Origin: Candidatus Omnitrophota bacterium
GTDB taxonomy: Bacteria > Omnitrophota > Gorgyraeia > 2-01-FULL-45-10
Length of the DNA stretch: 64,000 nt
Direction: 5' to 3'
NCBI GenBank assembly: GCA_041650805.1
Contig: JBAZKM010000002.1
Span: 62,001-126,000 of the forward strand
The position numbers were made by a program, and so were the translations under genes. Numbering within the stretch: position 1 is the stretch's first letter; each line of letters opens with the position of its first letter. A model generated the notes under the pieces. That model made no database searches. It was not told the origin of the DNA and was given only the letters and a program-made list of their open reading frames with translations. Below are positions 19,104-27,695 of the stretch, piece by piece.

Positions 19104-20342
19104 CTACGGGGCCATCGTGAAGATCTTCTTCGCTATGTCCGGATATCTGGCTATGAACCTGAGCTCATCTTCTGTCAACGGCTCTTGCGTATGGACGTTG
19201 GCATATCTCACAAGCTCGAGGATCTTGGTAGCCTCTTTCTCGTCCTTGAACTTTATTTCGAGTTTCTCATATACGTTCCTGAAACCTTTTATGCCGCTGT
19301 ATTCACCGGCCGTGATCTGCCTCCCGGTCTCTATGATCTCTGGCTCGCCCCTCCCCAGGGATTCGTAATCGTACAGCTCGTAGTTCCTACGGTCCTTGAG
19401 GGCGCCGTCGGCGTGTATCCCGGATTCATGCGCGAACGCATTCGCTCCGACGCCCGGCTGGTTTACCGGTATCGGTACGCCGAAAGCGTAGGAGGCATAC
19501 TTCGCGATCTTCCACGCGTGCGAAAGTTTTATATTCTCGTCAAGCACATACCTGTCCTTGAAACCGCTCGAATACTTTAACGCAAGTATCACGCTTACAA
19601 GGTCCGCGTTCCCCGCGCGTTCGCCCATGCCGTTGACCGTCGTATTTATGTATGCGTCCACCCCGCCGTCTATGGCGGCCTTTGCGCCTGCCACGGAACA
19701 GGCGACGACCATGCCGAGGTCGTTATGGCAATGCAGTTCCAGGGGTATCTTCACCTCTTCCGCCAGTATCTTTACGCGCTCATAGATGGTGAAAGGGTCG
19801 TCATAGCCAAGGGTATCACAGTACCGTATCCTGTCCGCCCCGTGCTTTTTGGCGGCCCTGGAGAACTTTATGAGGTAGTCGATGTCGGTCCTGGACGCGT
19901 CCTCCGCGTTCACGCCGACGAACTCTATCCCGAGCCTCTTAGCCGTGTCTACCGCATCCGTCATCATCTTTATCACGTCGTCTTTCGAGAATTTTCCGAG
20001 GAATTTCCCCTGTATCATCTGGTTGGACGTCGAGATCGACAGGTTCAGGTTCTTCACCCTGGTCACGGCGCATGCCTTTTCGACATCTTCCCGTATGGCC
20101 CGGACCCATCCGCTCAGGACGATCGGCTTCAGGAAACCGATCCTGGCAAGCTCCAGGTTGGCATTCAGGTAATTCGTCTCGTGGCGCGTGACCGGGAAAC
20201 CGAATTCCGACTGAGATACACCCATCTCATTCAGGTATATGTTTATCATCGTCTTCTGCAGTTTCGCGAGGCCCAGCCTCGACGTCTGCACGCCGTCCCT
20301 GTTCGTGACATCTACTATTCGTATCTTATGCTCTTTTTTCAT
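19104..20342 (-). CDS. LeuA/homocitrate-synthase-like acyltransferase, substrate unknown
   Basis: The protein has 412 aa. The HMGL TIM barrel (~5-285) carries VDVTNRDGVQ at the start, IEFVGVNAEDASRTD, the metal motif LHCHNDLGMVVA and TVNGMGERAGNADL. A communication domain follows (NQPGVGANAFAHESGIHADG). There is no LeuA C-terminal allosteric domain. The first motif reads N-RDG-V instead of the usual L-RDGEQ, which departs from true LeuA at 55.7 kb. Closest by size to homocitrate synthase (NifV) or citramalate synthase families. It sits after serA, with no nif or lysine genes in view. Confidence 0.75.
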   Translation of the reverse strand: MKKEHKIRIVDVTNRDGVQTSRLGLAKLQKTMINIYLNEMGVSQSEFGFPVTRHETNYLNANLELARIGFLKPIVLSGWVRAIREDVEKACAVTRVKNLNLSISTSNQMIQGKFLGKFSKDDVIKMMTDAVDTAKRLGIEFVGVNAEDASRTDIDYLIKFSRAAKKHGADRIRYCDTLGYDDPFTIYERVKILAEEVKIPLELHCHNDLGMVVACSVAGAKAAIDGGVDAYINTTVNGMGERAGNADLVSVILALKYSSGFKDRYVLDENIKLSHAWKIAKYASYAFGVPIPVNQPGVGANAFAHESGIHADGALKDRRNYELYDYESLGRGEPEIIETGRQITAGEYSGIKGFRNVYEKLEIKFKDEKEATKILELVRYANVHTQEPLTEDELRFIARYPDIAKKIFTMAP

Positions 20343-20387
20343 GCGTATCTCCGTATCTCCTCCGCACGCTTCCGCGTGCTGTATCTG

Positions 20388-21974
20388 CTACAGTTTGACC
20401 AGCTTGACTTCCTCTATATTATTCGCCTTGCGGATCTCATCCAGCACCTTTTTCGAGACCTCGCTGTCGACATTCAGTACCGTGATGGCCCTTCCTCCCT
20501 TATCCTCGCGGCCGAATGACATGCCGGCTATATTTATCTTGTTCTTGCCGAGGATGGTCCCTATCTGCCCGATGATGCCGGGAACGTCCTTATTGAAGAC
20601 GACGAGCATGTAGCCCTGGGGCACGCAGTCGACATAGAACTCGTTTATCTTCACGATCCTGGGGTCGACCTTGGTGAACAAAGTCCCGCTTATCGAGTTG
20701 GTGGTCTTTTCCGTCTCGACCTCTACCCATATCAGGCTTGCGAAGTCCTGGACTTCGGCCGTCTTGGTCTCTATGATATTTATGCCCCGCTCCTTCGCTA
20801 TGACAAGGGCGTTGACAAAATTTATCGTCTCCTGCAGTATAGGCGTAAGCATGCCTTTAACCAGGGACACGGTAAAAGGCGCAAGGTCGTATTTTATGAT
20901 ATCGCCTACATATCTTATCTTCACGCGCTTGATGTGCCCGTCGGCAAGCTGGGAGTGCATAGAACCTATGTTCTCGGCAAGCTTGAGATACGGTTCGATC
21001 GTTCTGAGTATCTCGGAATCTACGCACGGTATATTCACGGCGTTCCTTATACAGCGGTTCAGGAGTATGTCCTTTATGGTATTGGCTACGTCGATCGCCA
21101 CATTCACCTGCGCCTCTTCCGTGGACGCGCCCAGATGCGGGGTCAGCACCACCTTATCAAGCTTCAGAAGCTTCGAGTCCTTCGGCGGCTCCTTTTCATA
21201 GACATCGAGGGCGGCGCCGGCTATCTTACCGGCCTCTATGGCCCTGGAAAGAGCCCCTTCATCTATGATCCCTCCGCGGGCGCAGTTGATGATCCTCACG
21301 CCCTTCTTCATTATATCGAATTCTTTATCGGAGACGATGCCCTTCGTCTCTTCGGTGAGCGGAGTGTGGACCGTAATATAATCCGCTTCTTTAAAAAGTG
21401 TCTTAAGGTTTACCGATTCTATTCCCAGTTCCTTCGCCTTCTCCAGCGAAAGATACGGGTCGTACGCGACGACGCGCATATCGAAACTGAGCGCGCGCCT
21501 TGCGACCTCGGTACCTATCCTGCCAAGCCCCAGGATGCCGAGCGTCTTTCCGTACAACTCCACGCCCATGAATTTCTTGCGCTCCCACTCGCCCTTCTTC
21601 ATGGAACAGTCGGCCTGGGGGATGTTCCTTGAGAGGGCAAGCATCATCGACATCGTATGCTCCGCCGTCGAGATGGTATTCCCGCCCGGCGTATTGACTA
21701 CGATGATGCCCTTCTTAGAGGCAGCCTCTACGTCCACGTTGTCGAGCCCTACACCGGCCCTGCCTATGACCTTAAGCCTGTCGGCGGCCTCTATTATCTC
21801 CCTGGTGACCTTCGTCCCGCTCCTGACGGCAAGGGCATCGTAGTTCTTTATCGCCTTCTTCAGCTCGTCGGGGGTGAGCTTGGTATTTACGTCTACCTTG
21901 AACTCCTTCTCCTTCTCAAGGATATCGACCGCCTCTTTGGAAAGAGAATCGCTGATCAGAATTTTGAACGGCAT
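20388..21974 (-). CDS. serA: D-3-phosphoglycerate dehydrogenase SerA (long form)
   Basis: The protein has 528 aa. First step of serine synthesis from glycolysis. It has substrate and NAD domains with GRAGVGLDNVDV, GLGRIGTEVARRAL and ARGGIIDEGALSRA, and the catalytic H in LTPHLGASTEEAQ. The intervening ASB domain (~320-450) and C-terminal ACT domain (GIIGQIGTILGKNKINIAGM) mark the long form, usually serine-regulated. It is downstream of an aminotransferase of the family that can act on serine or phosphoserine, forming a likely serine unit. Confidence 0.96.
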   Translation of the reverse strand: MPFKILISDSLSKEAVDILEKEKEFKVDVNTKLTPDELKKAIKNYDALAVRSGTKVTREIIEAADRLKVIGRAGVGLDNVDVEAASKKGIIVVNTPGGNTISTAEHTMSMMLALSRNIPQADCSMKKGEWERKKFMGVELYGKTLGILGLGRIGTEVARRALSFDMRVVAYDPYLSLEKAKELGIESVNLKTLFKEADYITVHTPLTEETKGIVSDKEFDIMKKGVRIINCARGGIIDEGALSRAIEAGKIAGAALDVYEKEPPKDSKLLKLDKVVLTPHLGASTEEAQVNVAIDVANTIKDILLNRCIRNAVNIPCVDSEILRTIEPYLKLAENIGSMHSQLADGHIKRVKIRYVGDIIKYDLAPFTVSLVKGMLTPILQETINFVNALVIAKERGINIIETKTAEVQDFASLIWVEVETEKTTNSISGTLFTKVDPRIVKINEFYVDCVPQGYMLVVFNKDVPGIIGQIGTILGKNKINIAGMSFGREDKGGRAITVLNVDSEVSKKVLDEIRKANNIEEVKLVKL

Positions 21975-22004
21975 ATAAATCTCCTTTGATAAATTCGTTT
22001 CGCC

Positions 22005-23141
22005 TTATTTTTTCGATAAGATATTCTTCGCCGCATCCACGCCGGCACCCGGTTTGAACTTATGACCCAGCTTTGCAAGTCCCTGTTCCAGCGCCTTGAC
22101 CGCCTCGACCGTATGTTCCTCGTCGATCCCGCCCATGTGGGCAACCCTGAATATCTTCCCTTTCAGCTGCTCCTGGCCGCCGGCGAAAGTCACGCCGAAT
22201 TCGGTCTTCAGTATCTTTATGAGGGCGTCGGCATCCATCCCCTCCGGGGTCTTCACTCCCGTAACGGCCGATGACGGCGACCTGGAGAATATCTCCAGGC
22301 CCAGCGCCCCTGCCGCGCTGCGGACCGCCATGGACATATTCCTGTGTTCCCTTATCACGCTGTCGATCCCTTTTTTATTGATCATCTCTACCGCCTTCTT
22401 CAGGCCGATGACGAGCGTGATCGCCGACGTGAACGGCGTGTCGGTATCGAGGTACGATTTCTTGTACTTTTTGAAATTGAAATAGAACTTGGGCAGTTTC
22501 GACGTCTCTACCGATCTCCACGCCTTCTGGCTCACCGTACAGAAAGCAAGCCCAGGCGGTATCATAAGCCCCTTCTGAGAACCGCATATCGCTATATCGA
22601 CTCCCCAGGCATCATTTTCGAAATCGTCTGCCCCGAGGCCGCTTATCACGTCGACCACGAGCAGGGTCTCCGTGCCTTTTAAGATCTCGCCGGCCGCTTT
22701 TATATCATAGACGGTAGCGGTGGACGTTTCGCAGAGCGTAGTATATACGGCCTTGACGCCGGGATTCGCCTTGAGCGCGTCCCTTATCGCCTCCGGTTTC
22801 GGAGCCGTGCCCCATTCAACATCGATGGGTATGACCTGGACACCGTACGCCTTCGCTATATCCCCGAACCTCTCGCCGAATTTCCCTCCCCTTACAACTA
22901 CTATCCTGTCGCCTGGTGAGAGTATGTTGACTATGGAGGCCTCCATGGCTCCGGTCCCGCTGGAGGTGAACGTAAAGACGTCGCCTGAGGTCTTGAATAT
23001 CTTCTTAAGGCCCTCCGTCGCGTCTTTGAATATGGCCTGGTATTCCTTGGTCCGATGGTGGATCATGGGCCTGGCCATCTCCTGCCGTATCTCTTCCGGA
23101 ACGGGTGTAGGACCCGGTGTCATCAGATAATGCTTAGCCAC
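22005..23141 (-). CDS. Class V aminotransferase (serine/alanine-glyoxylate type)
   Basis: The protein has 378 aa from GTG 23141, placed 8 nt after AAGGAGGAG; the upstream frame is only repeat DNA. PLP-enzyme marks are MTPGPTPVPEEI, HHRTKEYQAIF, FTSSGTGAMEASIVN, and the Schiff-base Lys in CGSQKGLMIPPG. Relatives are serine-pyruvate, alanine-glyoxylate and, in some lineages, phosphoserine or LL-DAP-type transaminases. With serA next (30 nt), a role in serine synthesis is inferred, since no serC is visible. Substrate cannot be read from sequence. Confidence 0.85.
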   Translation of the reverse strand: MAKHYLMTPGPTPVPEEIRQEMARPMIHHRTKEYQAIFKDATEGLKKIFKTSGDVFTFTSSGTGAMEASIVNILSPGDRIVVVRGGKFGERFGDIAKAYGVQVIPIDVEWGTAPKPEAIRDALKANPGVKAVYTTLCETSTATVYDIKAAGEILKGTETLLVVDVISGLGADDFENDAWGVDIAICGSQKGLMIPPGLAFCTVSQKAWRSVETSKLPKFYFNFKKYKKSYLDTDTPFTSAITLVIGLKKAVEMINKKGIDSVIREHRNMSMAVRSAAGALGLEIFSRSPSSAVTGVKTPEGMDADALIKILKTEFGVTFAGGQEQLKGKIFRVAHMGGIDEEHTVEAVKALEQGLAKLGHKFKPGAGVDAAKNILSKK

Positions 23142-23161
23142 GTAAAGCTCCTCCTTATTTT

Positions 23162-23223
23162 GGGTATAGGGTATGGGGTATAGGGTATAGAGGACAACCT
23201 CGATACTCAATACTCAATACTAA
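23162..23223. repeat. Two heptamer arrays between clpP and the aminotransferase
   Basis: GGGTATA, GGGTATG, GGGTATA, GGGTATA at 23162-23189 and ATACTCA, ATACTCA, ATACTAA at 23203-23223. This fills most of the 85-bp gap. Confidence 0.9.
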
Positions 23224-23226
23224 TCT

Positions 23227-23823
23227 CTATTTTTTCTTAGCGATATTTGCTATAACTTCATCTACGATGCCGTAGGCCTTCGCCTCTTCGGCAGACATAA
23301 AATAGTCCCTGTCGCTGTCCTTCTTTATCTTCTCGACGGACTGCTTGGTATGTTTCGCCAGTATCTCCTCGAGGCTCGTTCTTAACCGGAGGATCTCCTG
23401 TGCCTGTATGCTTATATCGGCCGCTGCGCCCTGAACGCCGCCCCATGGCTGGTGTATCATTATGCGGGAGTGCGGGAGGGCATACCTCTTACCCGTTGTG
23501 CCGGCCGCCAGCAGGAGCGCGCCCATGCTTGTGGCCTGGCCCACGCAATAAGTATTCACCGCGGGCTTTACGAATTGCATCGTGTCGTATATTGCCAGTC
23601 CGCTCGTGACCGACCCTCCGGGCGTATTGATATATATGTTTATATCCTTGTCCTGGTCCTCCATCTGCAGGAAGAGAAGCTGGGCGATGATCAGATTTGC
23701 GACATTGTCGTCTATTGCCGTCCCGATGAATATGATGCGGTCTTTCAGGAGCCGGGAATATATATCATACGCCCGCTCCGCCCTGCCGGTCGATTCTATT
23801 ACCATAGGAATCAAGATACTCAT
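23227..23823 (-). CDS. clpP: ATP-dependent Clp protease proteolytic subunit ClpP
   Basis: The protein has 198 aa. The serine-protease triad is visible: S in GQATSMGALLLAAG near 98, H in RIMIHQPWGG near 123, D in DRDYFMSAEEA near 172. It forms the tetradecameric chamber used by ClpX/ClpA. It lies 16 nt after tig as in many bacteria, but the expected clpX does not follow; the aminotransferase does. Confidence 0.97.
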   Translation of the reverse strand: MSILIPMVIESTGRAERAYDIYSRLLKDRIIFIGTAIDDNVANLIIAQLLFLQMEDQDKDINIYINTPGGSVTSGLAIYDTMQFVKPAVNTYCVGQATSMGALLLAAGTTGKRYALPHSRIMIHQPWGGVQGAAADISIQAQEILRLRTSLEEILAKHTKQSVEKIKKDSDRDYFMSAEEAKAYGIVDEVIANIAKKK

Positions 23824-23839
23824 ACGGACCTCCTCGGTT

Positions 23840-25117
23840 CTATTCCTTTTCCGTTATCTCCGCTTTTTCCAGAAGGAACTTTATCGTCTTCTCTTCTTTT
23901 ATCTTCTCCGCGAGATTATCGACCAGGTCCTCCTTTTCGTAGTACTCCCTGACCTTCACTACGTCCTGGCCCGTTTGAGCCGCGATAGACTTGAACGCAT
24001 TCTCCACATCGGCTTCCGCCGTCTCTATATGCTCCGCCAGGGCGATCTCATCCAGTATGAACATGAGCCGGACCTGCCGCACGGCGTCTTCCTTGAACTT
24101 GCCGGCAAACTCGCCCTCTTTCTTATCCAGGTCCTCTTTCCTGAACCCTTTCTCCATGAGCCGCCTCTTTGAATCCTCTACCATGTGATGGAGCTGCCTC
24201 TTGACCATGGCCGACGGCACCGCGAAGACGTTATCGTCGGTCAGCTTCCTGAGAAGCTGGTTCTCGACATCGACTTCGGAATCGAGCTTCGCCCTGTTCT
24301 CCAGTTCGGACCTGATCTCGCGCCGCACTTCGTCGAGATTGTTCTTACCTATATCCTTGGCAAATTCATCGTCGAGCGCAGGGAGGGTACGGGACTTTAT
24401 GCCGTTCACTTTTATGCGGTAGACCGCCTTTTTGCCGGCGACCGCCTTATCGGGATACTGTTCGGGGAGCGTCACCTCTATATCGCGTTCCTCGTCCTTC
24501 TTCATGCCCACCATCTTCTCATTAAGGCCCGGTATGAAGGACTCTTTCTCTACCGAAAGCCACACGTTCTCCCTCTTCTTATGCGCCGGCTTCGAATCGA
24601 CAAAGCATTCCATGTCGCTCATAACGTAGTCCCCGAGCTGGACGGGGCGTCCGTCTTCGGCGACATATTTGGCATTGATCTCCCGTAAACTTTGCAGCAT
24701 CTTCTCCACATCTTCGTCTTTGATGACCGTCTTCTTCTTTTCGACCTTGATCCCTTTGTAATTCTTGATCTTGAACTTCGGGCGCGTGTCGACCCTGGCT
24801 TTGAACGAAAGGGTTCGGCCCTCTTCAAAATTGACGTCGGTTATTTCCGGCAACCCTACCGGGCGTATCTTGTGTTCTTCGACCGCTTTCCTGTAGGCCT
24901 CCGGGATAAGCCGCTTCAGCACCTCTTCCTTCGCATTTGTCACGTAATGTTTTTTGACCAGGTCGCGCGGGGCCTTTCCCGTCCTGAAACCCGGTATGGC
25001 GGCGACTTTGGATATCTCGTCATACACCTCTTCGAATGCCTTTTCGATCGTCTCTTTCGGGACATCGATCTCAAAAAGGGTCGCGCACTCTTCTGTATTT
25101 TTAGCTTTTATCTTCAT
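23840..25117 (-). CDS. tig: Trigger factor (ribosome-bound chaperone)
   Basis: The protein has 425 aa. The N-terminal ribosome-binding domain has the signature GFRTGKAPRDLV near residue 42, the FKBP-like PPIase domain lies at ~155-240 (VQLGDYVMSDMECF...), and a long helical C-terminal domain follows. It binds ribosomal protein L23 and shields nascent chains. It has its own promoter overlapping the end of lptB. Ribosome site before the ATG is weak. Confidence 0.95.
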   Translation of the reverse strand: MKIKAKNTEECATLFEIDVPKETIEKAFEEVYDEISKVAAIPGFRTGKAPRDLVKKHYVTNAKEEVLKRLIPEAYRKAVEEHKIRPVGLPEITDVNFEEGRTLSFKARVDTRPKFKIKNYKGIKVEKKKTVIKDEDVEKMLQSLREINAKYVAEDGRPVQLGDYVMSDMECFVDSKPAHKKRENVWLSVEKESFIPGLNEKMVGMKKDEERDIEVTLPEQYPDKAVAGKKAVYRIKVNGIKSRTLPALDDEFAKDIGKNNLDEVRREIRSELENRAKLDSEVDVENQLLRKLTDDNVFAVPSAMVKRQLHHMVEDSKRRLMEKGFRKEDLDKKEGEFAGKFKEDAVRQVRLMFILDEIALAEHIETAEADVENAFKSIAAQTGQDVVKVREYYEKEDLVDNLAEKIKEEKTIKFLLEKAEITEKE

Positions 25118-25146
25118 TGGGTAATTGTCCGAAGAATAAGACCGGT

Positions 25147-25175
25147 ATTATATCACAAAAGATCTACATTGTAAA
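25147..25175 (-). promoter_or_regulatory. Promoter of tig-clpP
   Basis: TTTACA (25175-25170), 17-bp spacer, TATAAT (25152-25147). The -35 lies in the last codons of lptB. Confidence 0.8.
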
Positions 25176-25886
25176 TTTTTCACCAAGATATATCTCTCTG
25201 GCCTGCGGGCTCGATATGAGGTCTTCCTTGGTCCCTGCTATCAATATCTTACCATCGGCCATAAGGTAGGCGCGGTCGGTTATGGTCAGGGTCTCCCTAA
25301 CGTTGTGATCCGTGAGGAGTATCCCCAACCCCTTGTCCCTGAGCTCCTTTATTATCTCCTGGCACTCGGCGACGGCTATGGGGTCTATGCCGCTGAACGG
25401 CTCATCCAGGAGTATGAAGAGCGGGTTCGTGACAAGGGCGCGCGTTATCTCCACGCGCCTCTTTTCGCCCCCGGAAAGCGTATATGCCTTATTCTTCCTG
25501 AGGTGCGTTATCTTAAGCTCGTTCAACAATTCATCGCATCGTCTTCTTCTCTCCCTGGGGGAGAATCCCAGCGTCTCCAGCACGGCCATTATATTCTCTT
25601 CCACCGTCAGTTTCCTGAATATGGACGGCTCCTGCGACAGATACCCTATGCCGTATCTGGCGCGCATATGGAGAGGCATGCCGGTTATGTCCTGTCTGTC
25701 AAAGATGATGGTGCCCTCGTCCGGGGCCACGATGCCGGTGACCATATAGAACGTCGTGGTCTTGCCGGCGCCGTTAGGGCCCAGGAGCCCGACCACCTCG
25801 CCCCGTTTGACATTGATATCTACGGAGCTGACAACGCGCCTTCCGCCGTACTGCTTCACCAGTCCCTTCGTCTCCAGCAGATGCAT
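25164..25886 (-). CDS. lptB: LptB, ATPase of the LPS export transporter
   Basis: The protein has 240 aa. An ABC ATPase of the LptB (YhbG) type: Walker A GPNGAGKTTTFYMVTG, Q-loop GIGYLSQEPSIFRKLTVEEN, signature LSGGEKRRVEITRAL, Walker B FILLDEPFSGIDPIA, switch LTDHNVRETL. It powers LPS extraction by LptFG and movement to LptC/LptA. It lies 9 nt after the LptC/LptA-like lipoprotein, supporting the assignment. lptFG and lptD are not in the window. Confidence 0.95.
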   Translation of the reverse strand: MHLLETKGLVKQYGGRRVVSSVDINVKRGEVVGLLGPNGAGKTTTFYMVTGIVAPDEGTIIFDRQDITGMPLHMRARYGIGYLSQEPSIFRKLTVEENIMAVLETLGFSPRERRRRCDELLNELKITHLRKNKAYTLSGGEKRRVEITRALVTNPLFILLDEPFSGIDPIAVAECQEIIKELRDKGLGILLTDHNVRETLTITDRAYLMADGKILIAGTKEDLISSPQAREIYLGEKFTM

Positions 25887-25895
25887 AAGCCCGCC

Positions 25896-26684
25896 TTACT
25901 TAAGGAATTTTTCCTGCAGGTCGCCTTCCTGCATTATCACCACCCTGGGGTTGCCCGTGAGAGTGACCTTCTTTTCACCCTCGTTGTATATCGCCTTATC
26001 ACTGTAAGTGATATTGGGCCCCCTGGCTATCTTCACGTTACCTTCGGCAACGATATCATTGACCTGCTTCGTCTTCGTATCGAGGTGCACGGTGATCCTG
26101 TCGGCATCTATATTGCCGTCGCTGGAGGCCACCTTTACGCTCTTGTCGAAATAAGCGAGGTTCTTCTCATAATCGAATACCGCTTCGTTCTCGCATGTTA
26201 TGACGGTCTCCGTATTCGCCTTCTTCCCATCGTCGCCTTTCTTATCTCCCGGAACGCCGCTGACCGCTTCTCCGGGAAGGTCCATGTGTCCCTGGGCAAA
26301 ACCCTGTGTATTTTCTATAACCGCTTTGACGTTCTCTTTCAGGACCACATTGTTCTTCGTCTTGTCGTATATCCCCTTATCGGCGGTCAACGTAGCCTCC
26401 GCCTCGTCACCGAAGGTCTTGGCCACCACCTTATTCATCCTTATCTCTTCAGACGTGACCGCTTCAGCCGACTCGCCCGTAACCTCCCATTGCTTTTCGC
26501 CTTTATCGCTCAAGCCCTCCAGGTTGAAAGAGAGGATCTTCTGCTGTACTCCGGTGTTGCTGGCAGGACCGGCCGCATCCGACTCCTCCCTGGAGGGCTC
26601 CCTGGAGACAGGCGCCTCCTTCTTTGCGCATCCGTCAGCCGTTATCACAGCCAGGCCTATCATCGCTACATAGAAAAGGCGCAT
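25896..26684 (-). CDS. LPS-transport lipoprotein combining LptC-like and LptA-like parts
   Basis: The protein has 262 aa from ATG 26684; GTG 26705 after AAGGTG is an alternative start. It begins MRLFYVAMIGLAVITADGC, a lipoprotein signal with the lipidated Cys near residue 19. An LptC-like segment (~48-105: FNLEGLSDKGEKQWEVTG, then GIYDKTKNNVVLKENVKAV) is followed by repeating LptA/OstA-type beta-strands (~135-250: VFDYEKNLAYFDKSVKV, VHLDTKTKQVNDIVAEGNVK, PRVVIMQ). In most Gram-negatives LptC is anchored by a membrane helix and LptA is a separate periplasmic protein; here both roles seem joined in one lipoprotein. Neighbours lptB and lpxL fit. Confidence 0.78.
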   Translation of the reverse strand: MRLFYVAMIGLAVITADGCAKKEAPVSREPSREESDAAGPASNTGVQQKILSFNLEGLSDKGEKQWEVTGESAEAVTSEEIRMNKVVAKTFGDEAEATLTADKGIYDKTKNNVVLKENVKAVIENTQGFAQGHMDLPGEAVSGVPGDKKGDDGKKANTETVITCENEAVFDYEKNLAYFDKSVKVASSDGNIDADRITVHLDTKTKQVNDIVAEGNVKIARGPNITYSDKAIYNEGEKKVTLTGNPRVVIMQEGDLQEKFLK

Positions 26685-26713
26685 TGTACGCTTCAGGTCC
26701 GCCACTCTACACC

Positions 26714-27607
26714 TTACACTTTCTTCTGGGTCTTCCACCGCCGGTGTATCCACACCCACTGTTCCGGGTAACGCCTTATATATGTCTCGACTACGTCCGA
26801 CCATCTCTGCGTATTGGTGACGAGATCCGCCTTCTTGTCACCGGTATCCGCAAGCTCTATAGGTTTCTCTATGACCAGCGTATGGCAGCCGTTCCTCCTG
26901 ATGATGAACGCCGGTATGAGAGCGGCCCCGCTCGCCTTTGCCAGCAGGACAGGCCCGGCAGGCGTATAGGCCCGGCGCCCGAAAAAGTCGACGAAGACGC
27001 CGTCCACCGAATCGACATCCTGGTCGCCCAGGATACCCACTATCCAGTTATCCTTCAGTGCCCTCAGTATCTTCTTGGGCGACTCATCCCTGTATATTAT
27101 CCTTACGTCGTGCTTCTTTCTGAGACCGTTGAGGAACCTGTCGTACTTCTCGAAATATATGCGTTTGCCTATTACAACGCCCTGGTACCCCTTGACCCTT
27201 ATCGTCACCGCCAGGAGGTCCCAGTTGCCTATATGGCCCGTCAGTACCACTATCCCCTTGTTCTCCCGCAGGGCGCTGTCGATCACATCTATATTTTCTA
27301 CCCTGACGATCCTGTCGATATCGGAGCGGCTCATCTTCGGCAAGTTGACGAGCTCGATCCCGTTCTTGCACAGATTCTCGAATACCTGCCTTGCGATGCG
27401 GCGCACCTCGCGTTTCGTCTTCCCGGCGCCGAAGGCCCTCTCCAGGTTTTCGATCGCTATGGCCCTGTACTTTACGAGAACGAAGAACGCCGCCCTGCCT
27501 ATAAGAGTGGCCAGCAGGAGCCCCATCCTGACCGGCAGCAGAGAGAATATCGCCGCGGCGACCCTTGCAAGATAATAGAGATAATACCTTCTGTATTTAA
27601 ATTTCAT
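26714..27607 (-). CDS. Lipid A acyltransferase (LpxL/HtrB family)
   Basis: The protein has 297 aa. Adds a secondary acyl chain to Kdo-lipid IVA at the inner membrane. The N-terminal membrane anchor (~8-50) is followed by the catalytic H-x4-D in LTGHIGNWDLLA near 137, then GILGDQDVDSVDGVFVDFFG, TPAGPVLLAKASGAALIPAF and the C-terminal YPEQWVWIHRRWK. The ATG at 27607 is used; a TTG lies one codon earlier. First gene of lpxL-lptCA-lptB, with a strong promoter. Confidence 0.93.
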   Translation of the reverse strand: MKFKYRRYYLYYLARVAAAIFSLLPVRMGLLLATLIGRAAFFVLVKYRAIAIENLERAFGAGKTKREVRRIARQVFENLCKNGIELVNLPKMSRSDIDRIVRVENIDVIDSALRENKGIVVLTGHIGNWDLLAVTIRVKGYQGVVIGKRIYFEKYDRFLNGLRKKHDVRIIYRDESPKKILRALKDNWIVGILGDQDVDSVDGVFVDFFGRRAYTPAGPVLLAKASGAALIPAFIIRRNGCHTLVIEKPIELADTGDKKADLVTNTQRWSDVVETYIRRYPEQWVWIHRRWKTQKKV

Positions 27608-27633
27608 CAACCACTTTTGTATATTATTCAGAC

Positions 27634-27662
27634 ACTATATAACAATTATTACACTTTGTCAA
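27634..27662 (-). promoter_or_regulatory. Promoter of lpxL-lptCA-lptB
   Basis: TTGACA (27662-27657), 17-bp spacer, TATAGT (27639-27634). Its -35 occupies the same bases as the -35 of the divergent plus-strand promoter. Confidence 0.85.
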
Positions 27663-27685
27663 GATTGGTCCGGTTATGCTATAAT
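27656..27685 (+). promoter_or_regulatory. Divergent promoter of the outer-membrane barrel gene
   Basis: TTGTCA (27656-27661), 18-bp spacer, extended -10 TGCTATAAT (TATAAT at 27680-27685). The predicted start near 27692 leaves only a few bases before the ATG at 27696. Confidence 0.75.
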
Positions 27686-27695
27686 CTGTTCTATA

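Noticed and set aside
25305..26771. 488-codon plus-strand frame
   Set aside because: Antisense to lptB and the LptC/LptA gene, whose motifs are clear.
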